Shown here: piece after piece, positions 37,019 through 45,216 of the stretch
Layout: every line of letters starts with the position of its first letter
Position numbering within the stretch: position 1 is the stretch's first letter
NCBI GenBank assembly: GCA_034211175.1
Contig: JAXHUH010000045.1
Span: forward strand, 1-64,000
Reading direction: 5' to 3'
Source: JAXHUH01 sp034211175
GTDB lineage: Bacteria > Actinomycetota > Acidimicrobiia > Acidimicrobiales > CAIXPF01
DNA: 64,000 bases
Notes under the pieces: model-generated
Database searches by the model: none
What the model saw: the letters and a program-made list of their open reading frames with translations, nothing else
What the model was told of the DNA's origin: nothing
Position numbers and translations under genes: made by a program

Positions 37019-38287
37019 TCACGACGGGTCGGTGACGCGACCGGTGAACACGATGCTGTCGGTCGGCTCGTGGACGAGCGCCCACAGGAACGGGTGATCG
37101 GCGACGACCTCGACCGCCGACGCGGGCTCCGTGGCGGAGACCCGGAAGCCGAGGGCCGTGGCCGCCGCGGCCTCGGTGCCCTCCTCGTCGACAACGATCT
37201 TCGCGCCGTGCACCGCGTGGCTGAGCTCCAGGCCGGGAGCGATGCCGCCGAAACTGGCACCACGCAGGCCCTCGGGACCAAGCCAGTCGAGGAGGTTCGC
37301 CATCCCGAGCTCGGCCTCCCACGTCGGCAACGACAGGTCGAGCGACGTGGCCGTCGCCCGGTCACCGAGCGAGGCGAGGTCTTCGGCGTCGAGCGACTCC
37401 TCCAGGCCCGCGAGCCCGTCGTCGGCCGTCGGGACCACCAGCCACATGGTCAGGTCGCCGTCCTCGTAGGGCAGGCCGACGGCCTCCGCCTCACCGAGGT
37501 CGGCGTAGGGCACCGCGACCGGCTCCTCCCAGCCCATGAACGGAACATCGACCTCGGTCCCGTCCCCGTTCGTGAACGGCTCGTCGGCGGTGAGACCGGG
37601 GTGGAACGGGTGGAGCCAGTCCGCCTTCAGATAGACGGCGTTGACGAGCTCGACGAGCACCGGGGCCATCAGCTCGCTCGTCACGATCTGCGGGATCAGC
37701 CCCCGGGTCGTCTCGTCGACCCACTCGTTGACGACCGCGGCCTTGCCCTCGGCATCGCCGGGCATCGTCGCCACGCCGGCGCCGTACGAGCGGGCCCCCA
37801 GGTCCACGAAGTCCTGGTTCACCTCGAACCCGTCGACGACGAACAGCCGGTTCGCGGTCTCCAGCGTGGTCGTGCCCCGGCCGGCGCCCGCCAACGCCTG
37901 CGACACCGCGTTGGCGGCGTCGTGGTTGGCCTCCCCCGCCGGGAACCCGAAGATCTCGTCGAGCATCTCGCCGGTGCCCGGCGATGCGCCACCCCGGGCG
38001 AAGCTGAACGCCAGCCCGATGCTGGTCGGGCTCGACACGGCGTTGCCCTCGAGTGTCCGGTGGAACCGCCAGCCGGCGTCGTTCACGCCGGCCACCCAGT
38101 CAGCTACCGGAGCGTCGCCCGCGGCCGTCGCCCGCTCCGCATCGGGCGAGAGGACGACCGCCCCGACCGCATCGGGCTCGTCCCGGCCACCGGCGGTGGA
38201 TCCCTCCTCGCCGTCGACACCGCCGCATGCCGCGACCGCGAGTCCCAGCGCCACGAGCCCGGCGGTTCCTGCGGACCTTCGCCTCAT
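37019..38287 (-). CDS. serpin-family protease inhibitor, predicted lipoprotein
   Basis: 422 residues. A lipoprotein signal (LVALGLAVAACG) and acidic linker precede a full serpin fold: SSPTSIGLAFSFARGG, NAVYLKADWLHPFHPGL, LDLSLPTWEAE, HGAKIVVDEEGTEAAAATA (hinge of the reactive loop), and DHPFLWALVHEPTDSIVFTGRV at the C-terminus. The small-residue hinge EGTEAAAATA is what inhibitory serpins need for loop insertion. The scissile bond lies somewhere in LGFRVSATEPAS and cannot be fixed by eye. ATG at 38287 has GGAGG upstream and gives a proper signal peptide; an earlier in-frame start adds ten residues. Confidence 0.9.
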   Translation of the reverse strand: MRRRSAGTAGLVALGLAVAACGGVDGEEGSTAGGRDEPDAVGAVVLSPDAERATAAGDAPVADWVAGVNDAGWRFHRTLEGNAVSSPTSIGLAFSFARGGASPGTGEMLDEIFGFPAGEANHDAANAVSQALAGAGRGTTTLETANRLFVVDGFEVNQDFVDLGARSYGAGVATMPGDAEGKAAVVNEWVDETTRGLIPQIVTSELMAPVLVELVNAVYLKADWLHPFHPGLTADEPFTNGDGTEVDVPFMGWEEPVAVPYADLGEAEAVGLPYEDGDLTMWLVVPTADDGLAGLEESLDAEDLASLGDRATATSLDLSLPTWEAELGMANLLDWLGPEGLRGASFGGIAPGLELSHAVHGAKIVVDEEGTEAAAATALGFRVSATEPASAVEVVADHPFLWALVHEPTDSIVFTGRVTDPS

Positions 38288-38366
38288 CACACGCCTCCGT
38301 TCCTCACCGTCGTACATGGGACGACCGTGAGGAGGGGCCGGGTTCCGATCGGACGGCGACCGGGGT

Positions 38367-39135
38367 TCAGAGGCGGCGGGCGGCGGTGATGCGTTGGAGG
38401 AACCGCTGGGTGCGTTCCTCGGTGGGTGATTCGAAGATGGCCTCGGGTGGGCCCTGCTCGACGATGCGGCCGCCGTCGAGGAAGCAGACCTCGTCGGCGA
38501 TCTCGCGGGCGAAGCCCATCTCGTGGGTGGCGAGGACCATCGTCATGCCCGACGACTTGAGCTCGGTGATGACGGCCAGCACCTCGCCGACCAGCTCCGG
38601 GTCGAGCGCGGAGGTCACCTCGTCGAACAACATCAGCTCCGGGTCCATGGCCAGGGCCCGGACGATGGCGACCCGCTGCTGCTGGCCACCGATCGGGGTA
38701 CTCGTCGGCCCGGTCGGCGAGGCCGAACCGGTCGAGCAGGTCCCGGGCCCGCGCCGCCGACGCGGCGCGTCCGCGACGCAGCACCTTGCGGGGCGCGAGC
38801 GTGATGTTGTCGAGCACCGACAGGTGGGGGAACAGGTTGTAGGACTGGAACACGATCCCGATGCGGCGTCGGACCCGGTCGGCGTCGAGCCCGGGCTCGG
38901 CGATGTCCTCGCCGTCGAGGAGGATCTCGCCGTGGTCGATCGGCTCGAGCAGGTTCACGCACCGCAGCAACGTCGACTTGCCCGACCCCGACGCACCGAT
39001 GAGGGCGACGACCTCGTGCTCGGCCACCGCGAGGTCGACGTCGGCGAGCACCGTGTGGTCCCCGAACGCCTTCCACACCCCCGACAGCGCGAGCTTCGGG
39101 CGCTCGGCCCCGTCGGCGGGCCCGGTCGCCGTCAC
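38367..39135 (-). pseudogene. polar amino-acid ABC transporter ATPase, frameshifted
   Basis: GlnQ/HisP-type ATPase. From GTG 39135 (overlapping the permease stop by four bases) the frame runs KLALSGVWKAFGDHTVL, Walker A GASGSGKST, FQSYNLFPHLSVLDN, to ADEYPDR, then goes out of frame. GGQQQR, the Walker B LMLFDEVTSALDPE and ATHEMGFAREIADEV continue in another frame to a stop at 38367. The length, 769 nt, plus eight would be a multiple of three, so eight bases seem lost near 38688-38695, taking the L-S of the LSGGQ signature. Without that motif ATP hydrolysis should fail. A sequencing or assembly error is equally possible, since the rest is undamaged. Confidence 0.85.
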
Positions 39136-40022
39136 GACACCGACCCGATGGTGGTCCGGCGGCGCTGGCGGGCGAGCAGCCAGTCGGTGAGCCGGGTGAG
39201 GGGCACGGTGATGAGCAGGAACAGCACCGCCGCGGTCAGGTAGCTCGTGAAGTTGAAGTCGCGCGACGAGTCGATCTGGGCCTGGCGAGCCGCCTCGATC
39301 GGGCCGAGCACCCCGACGAGGGCCGTCTCCTTCTGGAGGGCGATGAAGTCGTTGAGCAGCGGGGGCACGACCCGCCGCACGGCCTGGGGCACGACCACGA
39401 ACCGCAGCGTCTGCGCGCTCGACAGGCCGAGCGAGCGGGCGGCGGCCCGCTGGCTCTCGTGGACCGAGTCGATGCCGGCCCGGTACACCTCCGACACGTA
39501 GGCGGAGTAGCTCAGCACCAGGGCCACGGTCGCCCAGAACACCGGGTCGTTGGGGACGTGGTCCAACCGCAGCGCGGGCACGCCGAAGCCGAGGATGTAG
39601 AGGACGAGCAGCACCGGGATGCCCCGGAACAGGTCGGTGTAGACGATGGCGGCGAGGCGCAGCGGGAACAGCGTCGGCGCCCGGGAGCTGCGGGCGAGGG
39701 CGATGAGCAGCGCGAAGACGAGGATGCACACCTCGGCGATGAGGAACACCCGGACGTTGAGCCAGAACGCGGAGCGGACGTCGGGCCACGAGTCGAGGAA
39801 CTGCGAGCGCGACAGGAACGAGTCCCGCACCTCGGGCCAGCCCTCGGCCGTCGTGATCGCCACGTAGACGACGGTGACGACCACGACCGTGCTGATCGAG
39901 GCGATCAGCGTCGAGCGCCGGCGCTGACGGCGCTGATGGAGCCGGCGCCGACCGACGGTCGTCGGTGGCGGCGGGAGCGCGATCGCGTCGCCCGCCCCCG
40001 CCCCGGGTCCCGGTTCGCTCAC
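39132..40022 (-). CDS. polar amino-acid ABC transporter permease
   Basis: HisM/GlnP-type permease, 296 residues. An Arg-rich N-terminus, a first hydrophobic helix (LIASISTVVVVTVVYVAI), then the permease core with YTDLFRGIPVLLVLYILGFG and the EAA-type loop SQRAAARSLGLSSAQTLRFVVVPQAVRRVVPPLLNDF split across ~190-225. Middle gene of binding protein - permease - ATPase, and probably co-transcribed with both. Confidence 0.92.
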   Translation of the reverse strand: MSEPGPGAGAGDAIALPPPPTTVGRRRLHQRRQRRRSTLIASISTVVVVTVVYVAITTAEGWPEVRDSFLSRSQFLDSWPDVRSAFWLNVRVFLIAEVCILVFALLIALARSSRAPTLFPLRLAAIVYTDLFRGIPVLLVLYILGFGVPALRLDHVPNDPVFWATVALVLSYSAYVSEVYRAGIDSVHESQRAAARSLGLSSAQTLRFVVVPQAVRRVVPPLLNDFIALQKETALVGVLGPIEAARQAQIDSSRDFNFTSYLTAAVLFLLITVPLTRLTDWLLARQRRRTTIGSVS

Positions 40023-40062
40023 CCCACCACGGTGCGCGGCGTGCCGGTCGGGCCCGTCCGCA

Positions 40063-41055
40063 TCAGCCGACCTCGATCACCGGCGCGCCGGTGGCCTCGG
40101 CCAACCACTCCTGCTCGATCGCGTCGAGCTGGCCCGACTCGTCGAGCGCGGCGAGCGCCTGGTTCACGCAGTCGCGCAGCGGGTTGCCGTCCTCGAACAC
40201 CATGCCGAACTGCTCGGGCTCGTCGCCGACCGACGGGAACTGGCCGATCACCGCGGAGCCCTCGATCTCGACCGCGCTCACGTAGAAGGCGGTCGGCAGG
40301 TCGAGGACGATCCCGTCGACCTGGCCGGCGTCGAGCGCGGCCTTGGCGGCGCTGTTGTCGTTGTAGACGAGCGGCTCGGACTCGGGCTGGATGACCTCGG
40401 TGATGAAGTCGAGGCTGGTCGTGCCGACCTGGGCGCCGAGCTGGAGGCCCTGGAGCTCGGCAACGGTGGTGGCGCCGACCGCGGCCGAGTCCTCGTAGCC
40501 GACCAGGGCCTGGTTGACGTCGTAGTAACCGTCGGAGAAGTCGACGACCTCTTCGCGCTCGGCGGTGATCGACACCTGGTTGATGTCGAAGTCGAAGTCC
40601 TTCTCGCCGGGCGCGAACGCGTTGTTGAACGGCACGATCGTCCAGGTGACCGCGTCGGCGGCGAAGCCGAGCTCGCCGGCGACCGCATAGGCGACCGCGC
40701 TCTCGAACCCCTCGCCGTTGGTCGGGTCGTCGTCCTGGAACCACGGCGGGAACGCCGGGGTGTCGGTGCCGATGGTGAGGACACCCTCGCTGACCGTCCC
40801 GGCGTCGGCGGCGCACGCGGCGGCCTCGGTCATCTCGCCGTCGCCGGAGCCGTCGCCGCCGGCCGCGGTCGTGTCGGAGGTGTCGTCCTCGGCGGTGTCG
40901 TCACCGCCGGCGTCGTCGCCGGCCGTGGTGGTCGTGGTGTCGTCCGTTGCGGCGTCCCCGGTCGTGGCGACGTCGTCGTCATCGTCACCACATGCCACGA
41001 GCAGCGACGCGGCGAGCACGACCCCTGCGACCACGCGGACCTTCGTCGACGACAT
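40063..41055 (-). CDS. amino-acid ABC transporter substrate-binding lipoprotein
   Basis: Family-3 binding protein of 330 residues. A lipoprotein signal ending LLVACG, an Asp/Thr/Gly-rich linker of about 50 residues, then VLTIGTDTPAFPPWFQDDDP, the DFDINQVSITAEREEVVDFSD segment, GAQVGTTSLDFI and VDGIVLDLPTAFYVS, all typical of this family. ATG at 41055 has GGAGG upstream. Likely ligands are polar amino acids. Confidence 0.9.
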   Translation of the reverse strand: MSSTKVRVVAGVVLAASLLVACGDDDDDVATTGDAATDDTTTTTAGDDAGGDDTAEDDTSDTTAAGGDGSGDGEMTEAAACAADAGTVSEGVLTIGTDTPAFPPWFQDDDPTNGEGFESAVAYAVAGELGFAADAVTWTIVPFNNAFAPGEKDFDFDINQVSITAEREEVVDFSDGYYDVNQALVGYEDSAAVGATTVAELQGLQLGAQVGTTSLDFITEVIQPESEPLVYNDNSAAKAALDAGQVDGIVLDLPTAFYVSAVEIEGSAVIGQFPSVGDEPEQFGMVFEDGNPLRDCVNQALAALDESGQLDAIEQEWLAEATGAPVIEVG

Positions 41056-41168
41056 CTCGCCCTCCAACTTCCACGTTGACCTGCGGGTTCCCCGCGACGA
41101 TCGGAGAAAGCTACCCGCCACCGGGTCTCGCGGGGGCGCGGCCGGGCCGGCGCGGCCGGGGCGTCGGC

Positions 41169-43292
41169 TCAGCTGCCGGCGAGCCCGTGGGACGCGGCGA
41201 GGTGGGACAGCTGGGCCGCCACCTGGGGCTCGACCTGGACCTGGTCGACCGGGGCGGGCGGGCCGAGGAAGAACCCCTGGCCGCGCCGACAACCGATGCC
41301 CAGGAGCACGTCGACCTGCTCGAGCGCCTCGATCCCCTCGGCGACCGTGTCGAGCGCGAGGGCGTCGGCCATCTGCACGATGGCCTTGGGGATCTTCTCG
41401 CCGCCGTCGGACAGGTTGGCCACGAACGCGCGGTCGATCTTCAGGTGGTCGACCGGGAGGCACCGCAGGTAGCTGAGCGACGACCAGCCGGTCCCGAAGT
41501 CGTCGATCGCCACCCGCAGGCCGAGGGCGCGGACCTCACGCAGGTCGGCGATGGCGGAGCCGTCGCTGCGGACGAGGATCGACTCGGTCAGCTCGATGTG
41601 CACGCCGGAGCCGCTCGCTCCCTCCTCCTCGAGCACCCGCGCCGCGGTCTCCGCGAACCGGGGCTCGCCGAGCTGGTGGCCGGACACGTTGACCGCGACC
41701 CAGACGTGCTCACCGAAGCGGCGGCGCAGCACCCGCAGGTCGCGACAGGCGAGGCGCAGCACCGACTCGCCGAGCTCGACCATGAACGGCGGCGACTCCT
41801 CCGCGACGTCGAGGAAGTCGGTCGGCCCGAGCAGGCCCCGGTCGGGGTGGAACCACCGCAGCAGCGCCTCGAAGCCGACGACCGCCCCGGTCGCCAGGTC
41901 GACGACCGGCTGGTGGTGGAGGGTGAACGCCTGGTCCTCCACGGCGACCCGCAGCTCGTTCTCCAGCCGGTGGCGGTGCACGGTGCGGTGGCGCAGCTCC
42001 TCGGTGAACACCGCGTGGCGGGCCCGCCCGTCGCGCTTGGCGGCGTAGAGCGCGGTGTCCGCGTCGCGCAGCAGGGTCTCGGCGCTGTGCTCGGTCGTGT
42101 CGCCGCCCTCGACCGTCACCACCCCGATCGACACGGTGCGGCGCAGCGGCACCTCGTCGATCGTCATCTCGCGGTCGACGGCTTCGCCGACCCGGTCGGC
42201 CATCATCAGGGCCTGGTCGGGCTCCTCGAGCCCGTCGCAGACGACCACGAACTCGTCGCCACCGACCCGGGCAACGGTGTCGCTGGGGCGGAGCACCATC
42301 TGGATCCGGCGGGCCAGCTCGGTGAGGAACTCGTCGCCGACCTTGTGGCCCAGCGTGTCGTTGATCGCCTTGAAATCGTCGACGTCGCAGTAGAGGACGG
42401 CCATCGCCCGACCGCTGCGGACGGTGCGGTGGCGGGCCTGCTCGATGCGATCGGACAGCAGGATGCGGTTGGCGAGGCCGGTCAACGGGTCGTGGAGTGC
42501 CATGTCCCGCAGCTGCTCGGCCTGCTCGAGCCGCTCGGTCACGTCCTGGATCTGGACGATCAGGTAGAAGGGCAGCCCGTCGGGGCGGCGCACGAGCGAC
42601 ACGGTCATGTCGGTCCACACGATGCGCCCGTCGGGGGCCACCAACCGGGCCTCGACCCGCCCGGGCTCGGGCGACGAGTCGAGGCTCGACGCGAACAGCT
42701 CGAACACGCGGTCGCGATCGTCGGGGTGGAGGACGTCGGTGAACGAGGTGCCGCCGAGCAGCTCCCCCTCGGTGCGCCCGAGCATCTCGCACAGCGCCCG
42801 GTTCACCTCGAGCCACAGCCCGCCGGGGGTGCACAGCACGGTGCCGATGGGCGCGTCGCGCAGCGCGCACCGGTAGCGCTCCTCGACCTCGCGGCGCCCG
42901 CTGACGTCCTGGAGCTGGCAGGCGATCACCGGGTCGATCCCCTCGGGGCCGGCCTCGACCCACCAGAGGCGCACCTCGACCCACGACACGTGGCCGCTCT
43001 CGTGCACGAACCGGCAGTCGATGGTCGCTTCGTTGCGGAGGCCGTCGCGCAGCGAGGCGATGGCGTCGGCCACCGTCGCCCGGTCCTCGATGTGGACGGT
43101 GTCGAGCAGGCCGGCCGGCGCGACGAGCGTGCCCGGCCGGGCGCCGACCACCGCGGCGGCCCGCCCGTTCGCCGAGTGCCACCGGCCGGAGCCGTCGATG
43201 AACGCCAACCCGAACGGCGCGGTCGCCACCGCCGCGACGAGCGCAGAGGTCTCTGCCACGACAGAACTCTCCACGACACGCAGCGGCCTCAC
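41169..43292 (-). CDS. PAS-PAS-GGDEF-EAL cyclic-di-GMP signalling protein
   Basis: 707-residue soluble protein with two PAS-like domains (~15-130 and ~140-260), a diguanylate cyclase domain (~265-425) with an intact GGDEF at 344-348 and the metal site LYCDVDDFKAIND, and an EAL phosphodiesterase domain (~440-690) with FEALLRW (E475), VNVSGHQL, ELTESIL, IDDFGTGWSS, LKIDRAFV and AEGIE. Both active sites look complete, so it may make or degrade c-di-GMP depending on PAS input. No membrane segment. Possible alternative start at 43253 or nearby, as the first ten residues are poorly supported. Confidence 0.92.
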   Translation of the reverse strand: MRPLRVVESSVVAETSALVAAVATAPFGLAFIDGSGRWHSANGRAAAVVGARPGTLVAPAGLLDTVHIEDRATVADAIASLRDGLRNEATIDCRFVHESGHVSWVEVRLWWVEAGPEGIDPVIACQLQDVSGRREVEERYRCALRDAPIGTVLCTPGGLWLEVNRALCEMLGRTEGELLGGTSFTDVLHPDDRDRVFELFASSLDSSPEPGRVEARLVAPDGRIVWTDMTVSLVRRPDGLPFYLIVQIQDVTERLEQAEQLRDMALHDPLTGLANRILLSDRIEQARHRTVRSGRAMAVLYCDVDDFKAINDTLGHKVGDEFLTELARRIQMVLRPSDTVARVGGDEFVVVCDGLEEPDQALMMADRVGEAVDREMTIDEVPLRRTVSIGVVTVEGGDTTEHSAETLLRDADTALYAAKRDGRARHAVFTEELRHRTVHRHRLENELRVAVEDQAFTLHHQPVVDLATGAVVGFEALLRWFHPDRGLLGPTDFLDVAEESPPFMVELGESVLRLACRDLRVLRRRFGEHVWVAVNVSGHQLGEPRFAETAARVLEEEGASGSGVHIELTESILVRSDGSAIADLREVRALGLRVAIDDFGTGWSSLSYLRCLPVDHLKIDRAFVANLSDGGEKIPKAIVQMADALALDTVAEGIEALEQVDVLLGIGCRRGQGFFLGPPAPVDQVQVEPQVAAQLSHLAASHGLAGS

Positions 43293-43444
43293 TCAATGCA
43301 CTGTACTAAACACCCATCGTGGGTACGAGGGGTGGGTGAACGTTCGATCGAACCCCGCCCGACCTGCGGTTTCGGGGGGATCCACCCGGCGACCGAAGCG
43401 AACGGCCCATTTCTCGACCCGCCCGGGCCTGTCGCCATGGGGGC

Positions 43445-43675
43445 ATGGCGGAGAACGATCGACCCAGGCGGGGGCGGCCCCCGCGCGGCACCGGGCCCGA
43501 CATGATGAGCGCGCTGTGCGAGACGGGACGCCACGAGCTCTGCCCCGGCTGGTGGCCCGACCCCGGCGTCAACCCCGAGCAGCCGCGGGGCATGACGTGC
43601 ACCTGTGCGTGCCACGACGAGCTCGGGTTCCCGGCGTGGGACCGGTGGCTGCGCTCCCACGGCCTCCAGAACTGA
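43445..43675 (+). CDS. small Cys/His-rich protein, probable metal binder
   Basis: 76 residues: a basic Pro/Arg/Gly N-terminus, then MSALCETGRHELCPGWWPD and TCTCACHDE, i.e. Cys-x7-Cys and Cys-x-Cys-x-Cys-His, resembling a small zinc-binding fold. Convergent end with nothing; the following regulator starts 78 bp on. Small proteins with this CxxGRHxxCPGWW pattern are familiar in actinobacteria as uncharacterised ORFs, but I cannot name a function. Confidence 0.6.
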   Translation: MAENDRPRRGRPPRGTGPDMMSALCETGRHELCPGWWPDPGVNPEQPRGMTCTCACHDELGFPAWDRWLRSHGLQN

Positions 43676-43753
43676 TCACCCCACCGCCGCGACCTGCGCG
43701 ACCCGCGCGACCCGACCGGGCCGCGGGCCCGCGGATCTGCTTCGATCGACGTC

Positions 43754-44563
43754 GTGCGGGCGAGCGAGCTCGGAACCTTCCTCCGCTCCCGACGGGAACG
43801 GACCCGGCCGGCTGACGTCGGGCTCGCCGACGCGGGCCGGCGCCGGACGCCGGGCATCCGCCGCGAGGAGCTGGCCGTGCTCGCCGGCGTCGGCGTGTCC
43901 TGGGTGTCGCGCCTCGAGCAGGGCCGGGTCACGACGACCGCGCCGGAGGTCCTCGATGCGCTCGCCCGGGCCCTGCGGCTGCGCCCCGACGAGCGGGCCC
44001 ACCTGTTCGTGCTCGCCGAGATGGCCGACCCCGCGCCGCCACCGGCGCGGCCCCGGCCCCCCGACGGCGCCGTCGCCCTGCTCGACGCGCTCGAACCGAA
44101 CCCGGCCTACGTGCTCGACCACCGCTGGACGATGGTGGCGTGGAACCGGGCCGAGGCCCGGCTGTTCCCCCCGCTCGCCGACGCGGTCCCCGGCACCGTC
44201 AACCTCCTGGAGCTGGTGGTCGCCGACCCCCGTCTGCGCGAGCTGATGGCCGACTGGCCCGCCGAGACCGCCCGCCTCGTCGGCCAGTTCCGGGCCCACG
44301 CCGGGCGCCGCCGCGACCCCGCGGTCGACGACCTCGTCGAGCGCCTGTCGGCCCACAGCGTCGAGTTCGCCCGCCTGTGGGCCTCCCGCGACGTCGCCGG
44401 GTTCACGTCGACCCAGCGCCACTTCGCCCATCCGGTGGTCGGCGACCTGCGCCTCGTCCACCACCGCCTGGCGCTGGCCGACGCCCCCGAGTTCGAGCTC
44501 GTGGCCTACACCCCGGCCACCGACGACGACCGTCGGGCCCTCGCCAGACTGGCCGAGGGCTGA
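43754..44563 (+). CDS. XRE-family regulator with MmyB-like ligand domain
   Basis: 269 residues. N-terminal helix-turn-helix (~4-75), LGTFLRSRRERTRPADVGL and PGIRREELAVLAGVGVSWVSRLEQGR, then a C-terminal MmyB-type domain with AYVLDHRWTMVAWNRAEARLF, RLVGQFRAHAGR and DLRLVHHRLALAD. Such regulators in actinobacteria usually control an adjacent short-chain dehydrogenase or oxidoreductase and bind fatty-acid-like ligands. No such partner is adjacent here, so its target is open. Confidence 0.9.
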   Translation: MRASELGTFLRSRRERTRPADVGLADAGRRRTPGIRREELAVLAGVGVSWVSRLEQGRVTTTAPEVLDALARALRLRPDERAHLFVLAEMADPAPPPARPRPPDGAVALLDALEPNPAYVLDHRWTMVAWNRAEARLFPPLADAVPGTVNLLELVVADPRLRELMADWPAETARLVGQFRAHAGRRRDPAVDDLVERLSAHSVEFARLWASRDVAGFTSTQRHFAHPVVGDLRLVHHRLALADAPEFELVAYTPATDDDRRALARLAEG

Positions 44564-44603
44564 CCGCCGGGCCGTGACCGCGGCGCCGGTGCCCGGGATC
44601 GGC

Positions 44604-44632
44604 GAGAGATCCGCGAAACCGGGAGAGATCCG
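44604..44632 (+). promoter_or_regulatory. direct repeat upstream of the ECF sigma gene
   Basis: GAGAGATCCG occurs at 44604-44613 and 44623-44632, 19 bp apart (nearly two helical turns), in the 77-bp gap before the sigma factor gene. Possible operator or part of an autoregulated promoter. Confidence 0.35.
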
Positions 44633-44640
44633 GGCCGCTC

Positions 44641-45216
44641 GTGCGTCGGTGGGGTGTGAGGGTCGGCGAGCACGTGGAAGGACGACCGCCGTTGCGGGGC
44701 GACAGCACCAGACGCGAGCCACCGGACACGGCGGCCGTCGCGAGGCCGCTCGACGTCGCGGCCCCGGCGGCACCGTCGTTCGACGAGGTGTTCATGGCCG
44801 AGCACGAGGTGATGCTGCGCCTCGCCCACCTGCTCGTCGACTCCCGGGAGCAGGCGGAGGACGCCGTCCAGGACGCGTTCGCCCGGCTCCTCGACCGCTA
44901 CGACACGGTCACCAACCCGGGGGCGTTCCTGCGCACCTGCGTCGTCAACCGCTGCCGTGACCTCGGTCGGCGGCGCACCGTCGAGCGGCGGGTGCTCCGG
45001 GTGCTGCGTCCCCGCGCTGTCGACCCGGCCGCCGGGACCGACCACCTGACCGACGTGCTGGCCGGGCTCAGCCGCCCCCGCCGTGAGGTCGTCGTGCTGC
45101 GCTACTGGGGCGGGCACACCCTCGCCGAGATCGCCGACCTGCTGGACGTCCCCGAGGGCACGGTGCGCTCCCGCCTCCACCGTGCCCACGCCGAGCTGAA
45201 GGAGGTGTTGTCGTGA
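44641..45216 (+). CDS. ECF RNA polymerase sigma factor
   Basis: 191 residues from GTG 44641; the first ~45 are low-complexity and the true start may be further in. Region 2: FMAEHEVMLRLAHLLVDSREQAEDAVQDAFARL; region 4: LSRPRREVVVLRYWGGHTLAEI and VPEGTVRSRLHRAHAEL. It resembles the SigE-like actinobacterial ECF group. The stop overlaps the next gene's start by four bases, which suggests that gene encodes its anti-sigma partner. Confidence 0.87.
   Translation: MRRWGVRVGEHVEGRPPLRGDSTRREPPDTAAVARPLDVAAPAAPSFDEVFMAEHEVMLRLAHLLVDSREQAEDAVQDAFARLLDRYDTVTNPGAFLRTCVVNRCRDLGRRRTVERRVLRVLRPRAVDPAAGTDHLTDVLAGLSRPRREVVVLRYWGGHTLAEIADLLDVPEGTVRSRLHRAHAELKEVLS

Noticed and set aside
38287..39789. 500-codon minus-strand frame
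   Set aside because: A composite: permease and serpin-upstream shadow sequence around the N-terminal half of the frameshifted ABC ATPase.
40947..43505. 852-codon plus-strand frame
   Set aside because: Antisense to the GGDEF-EAL gene; low-complexity translation.
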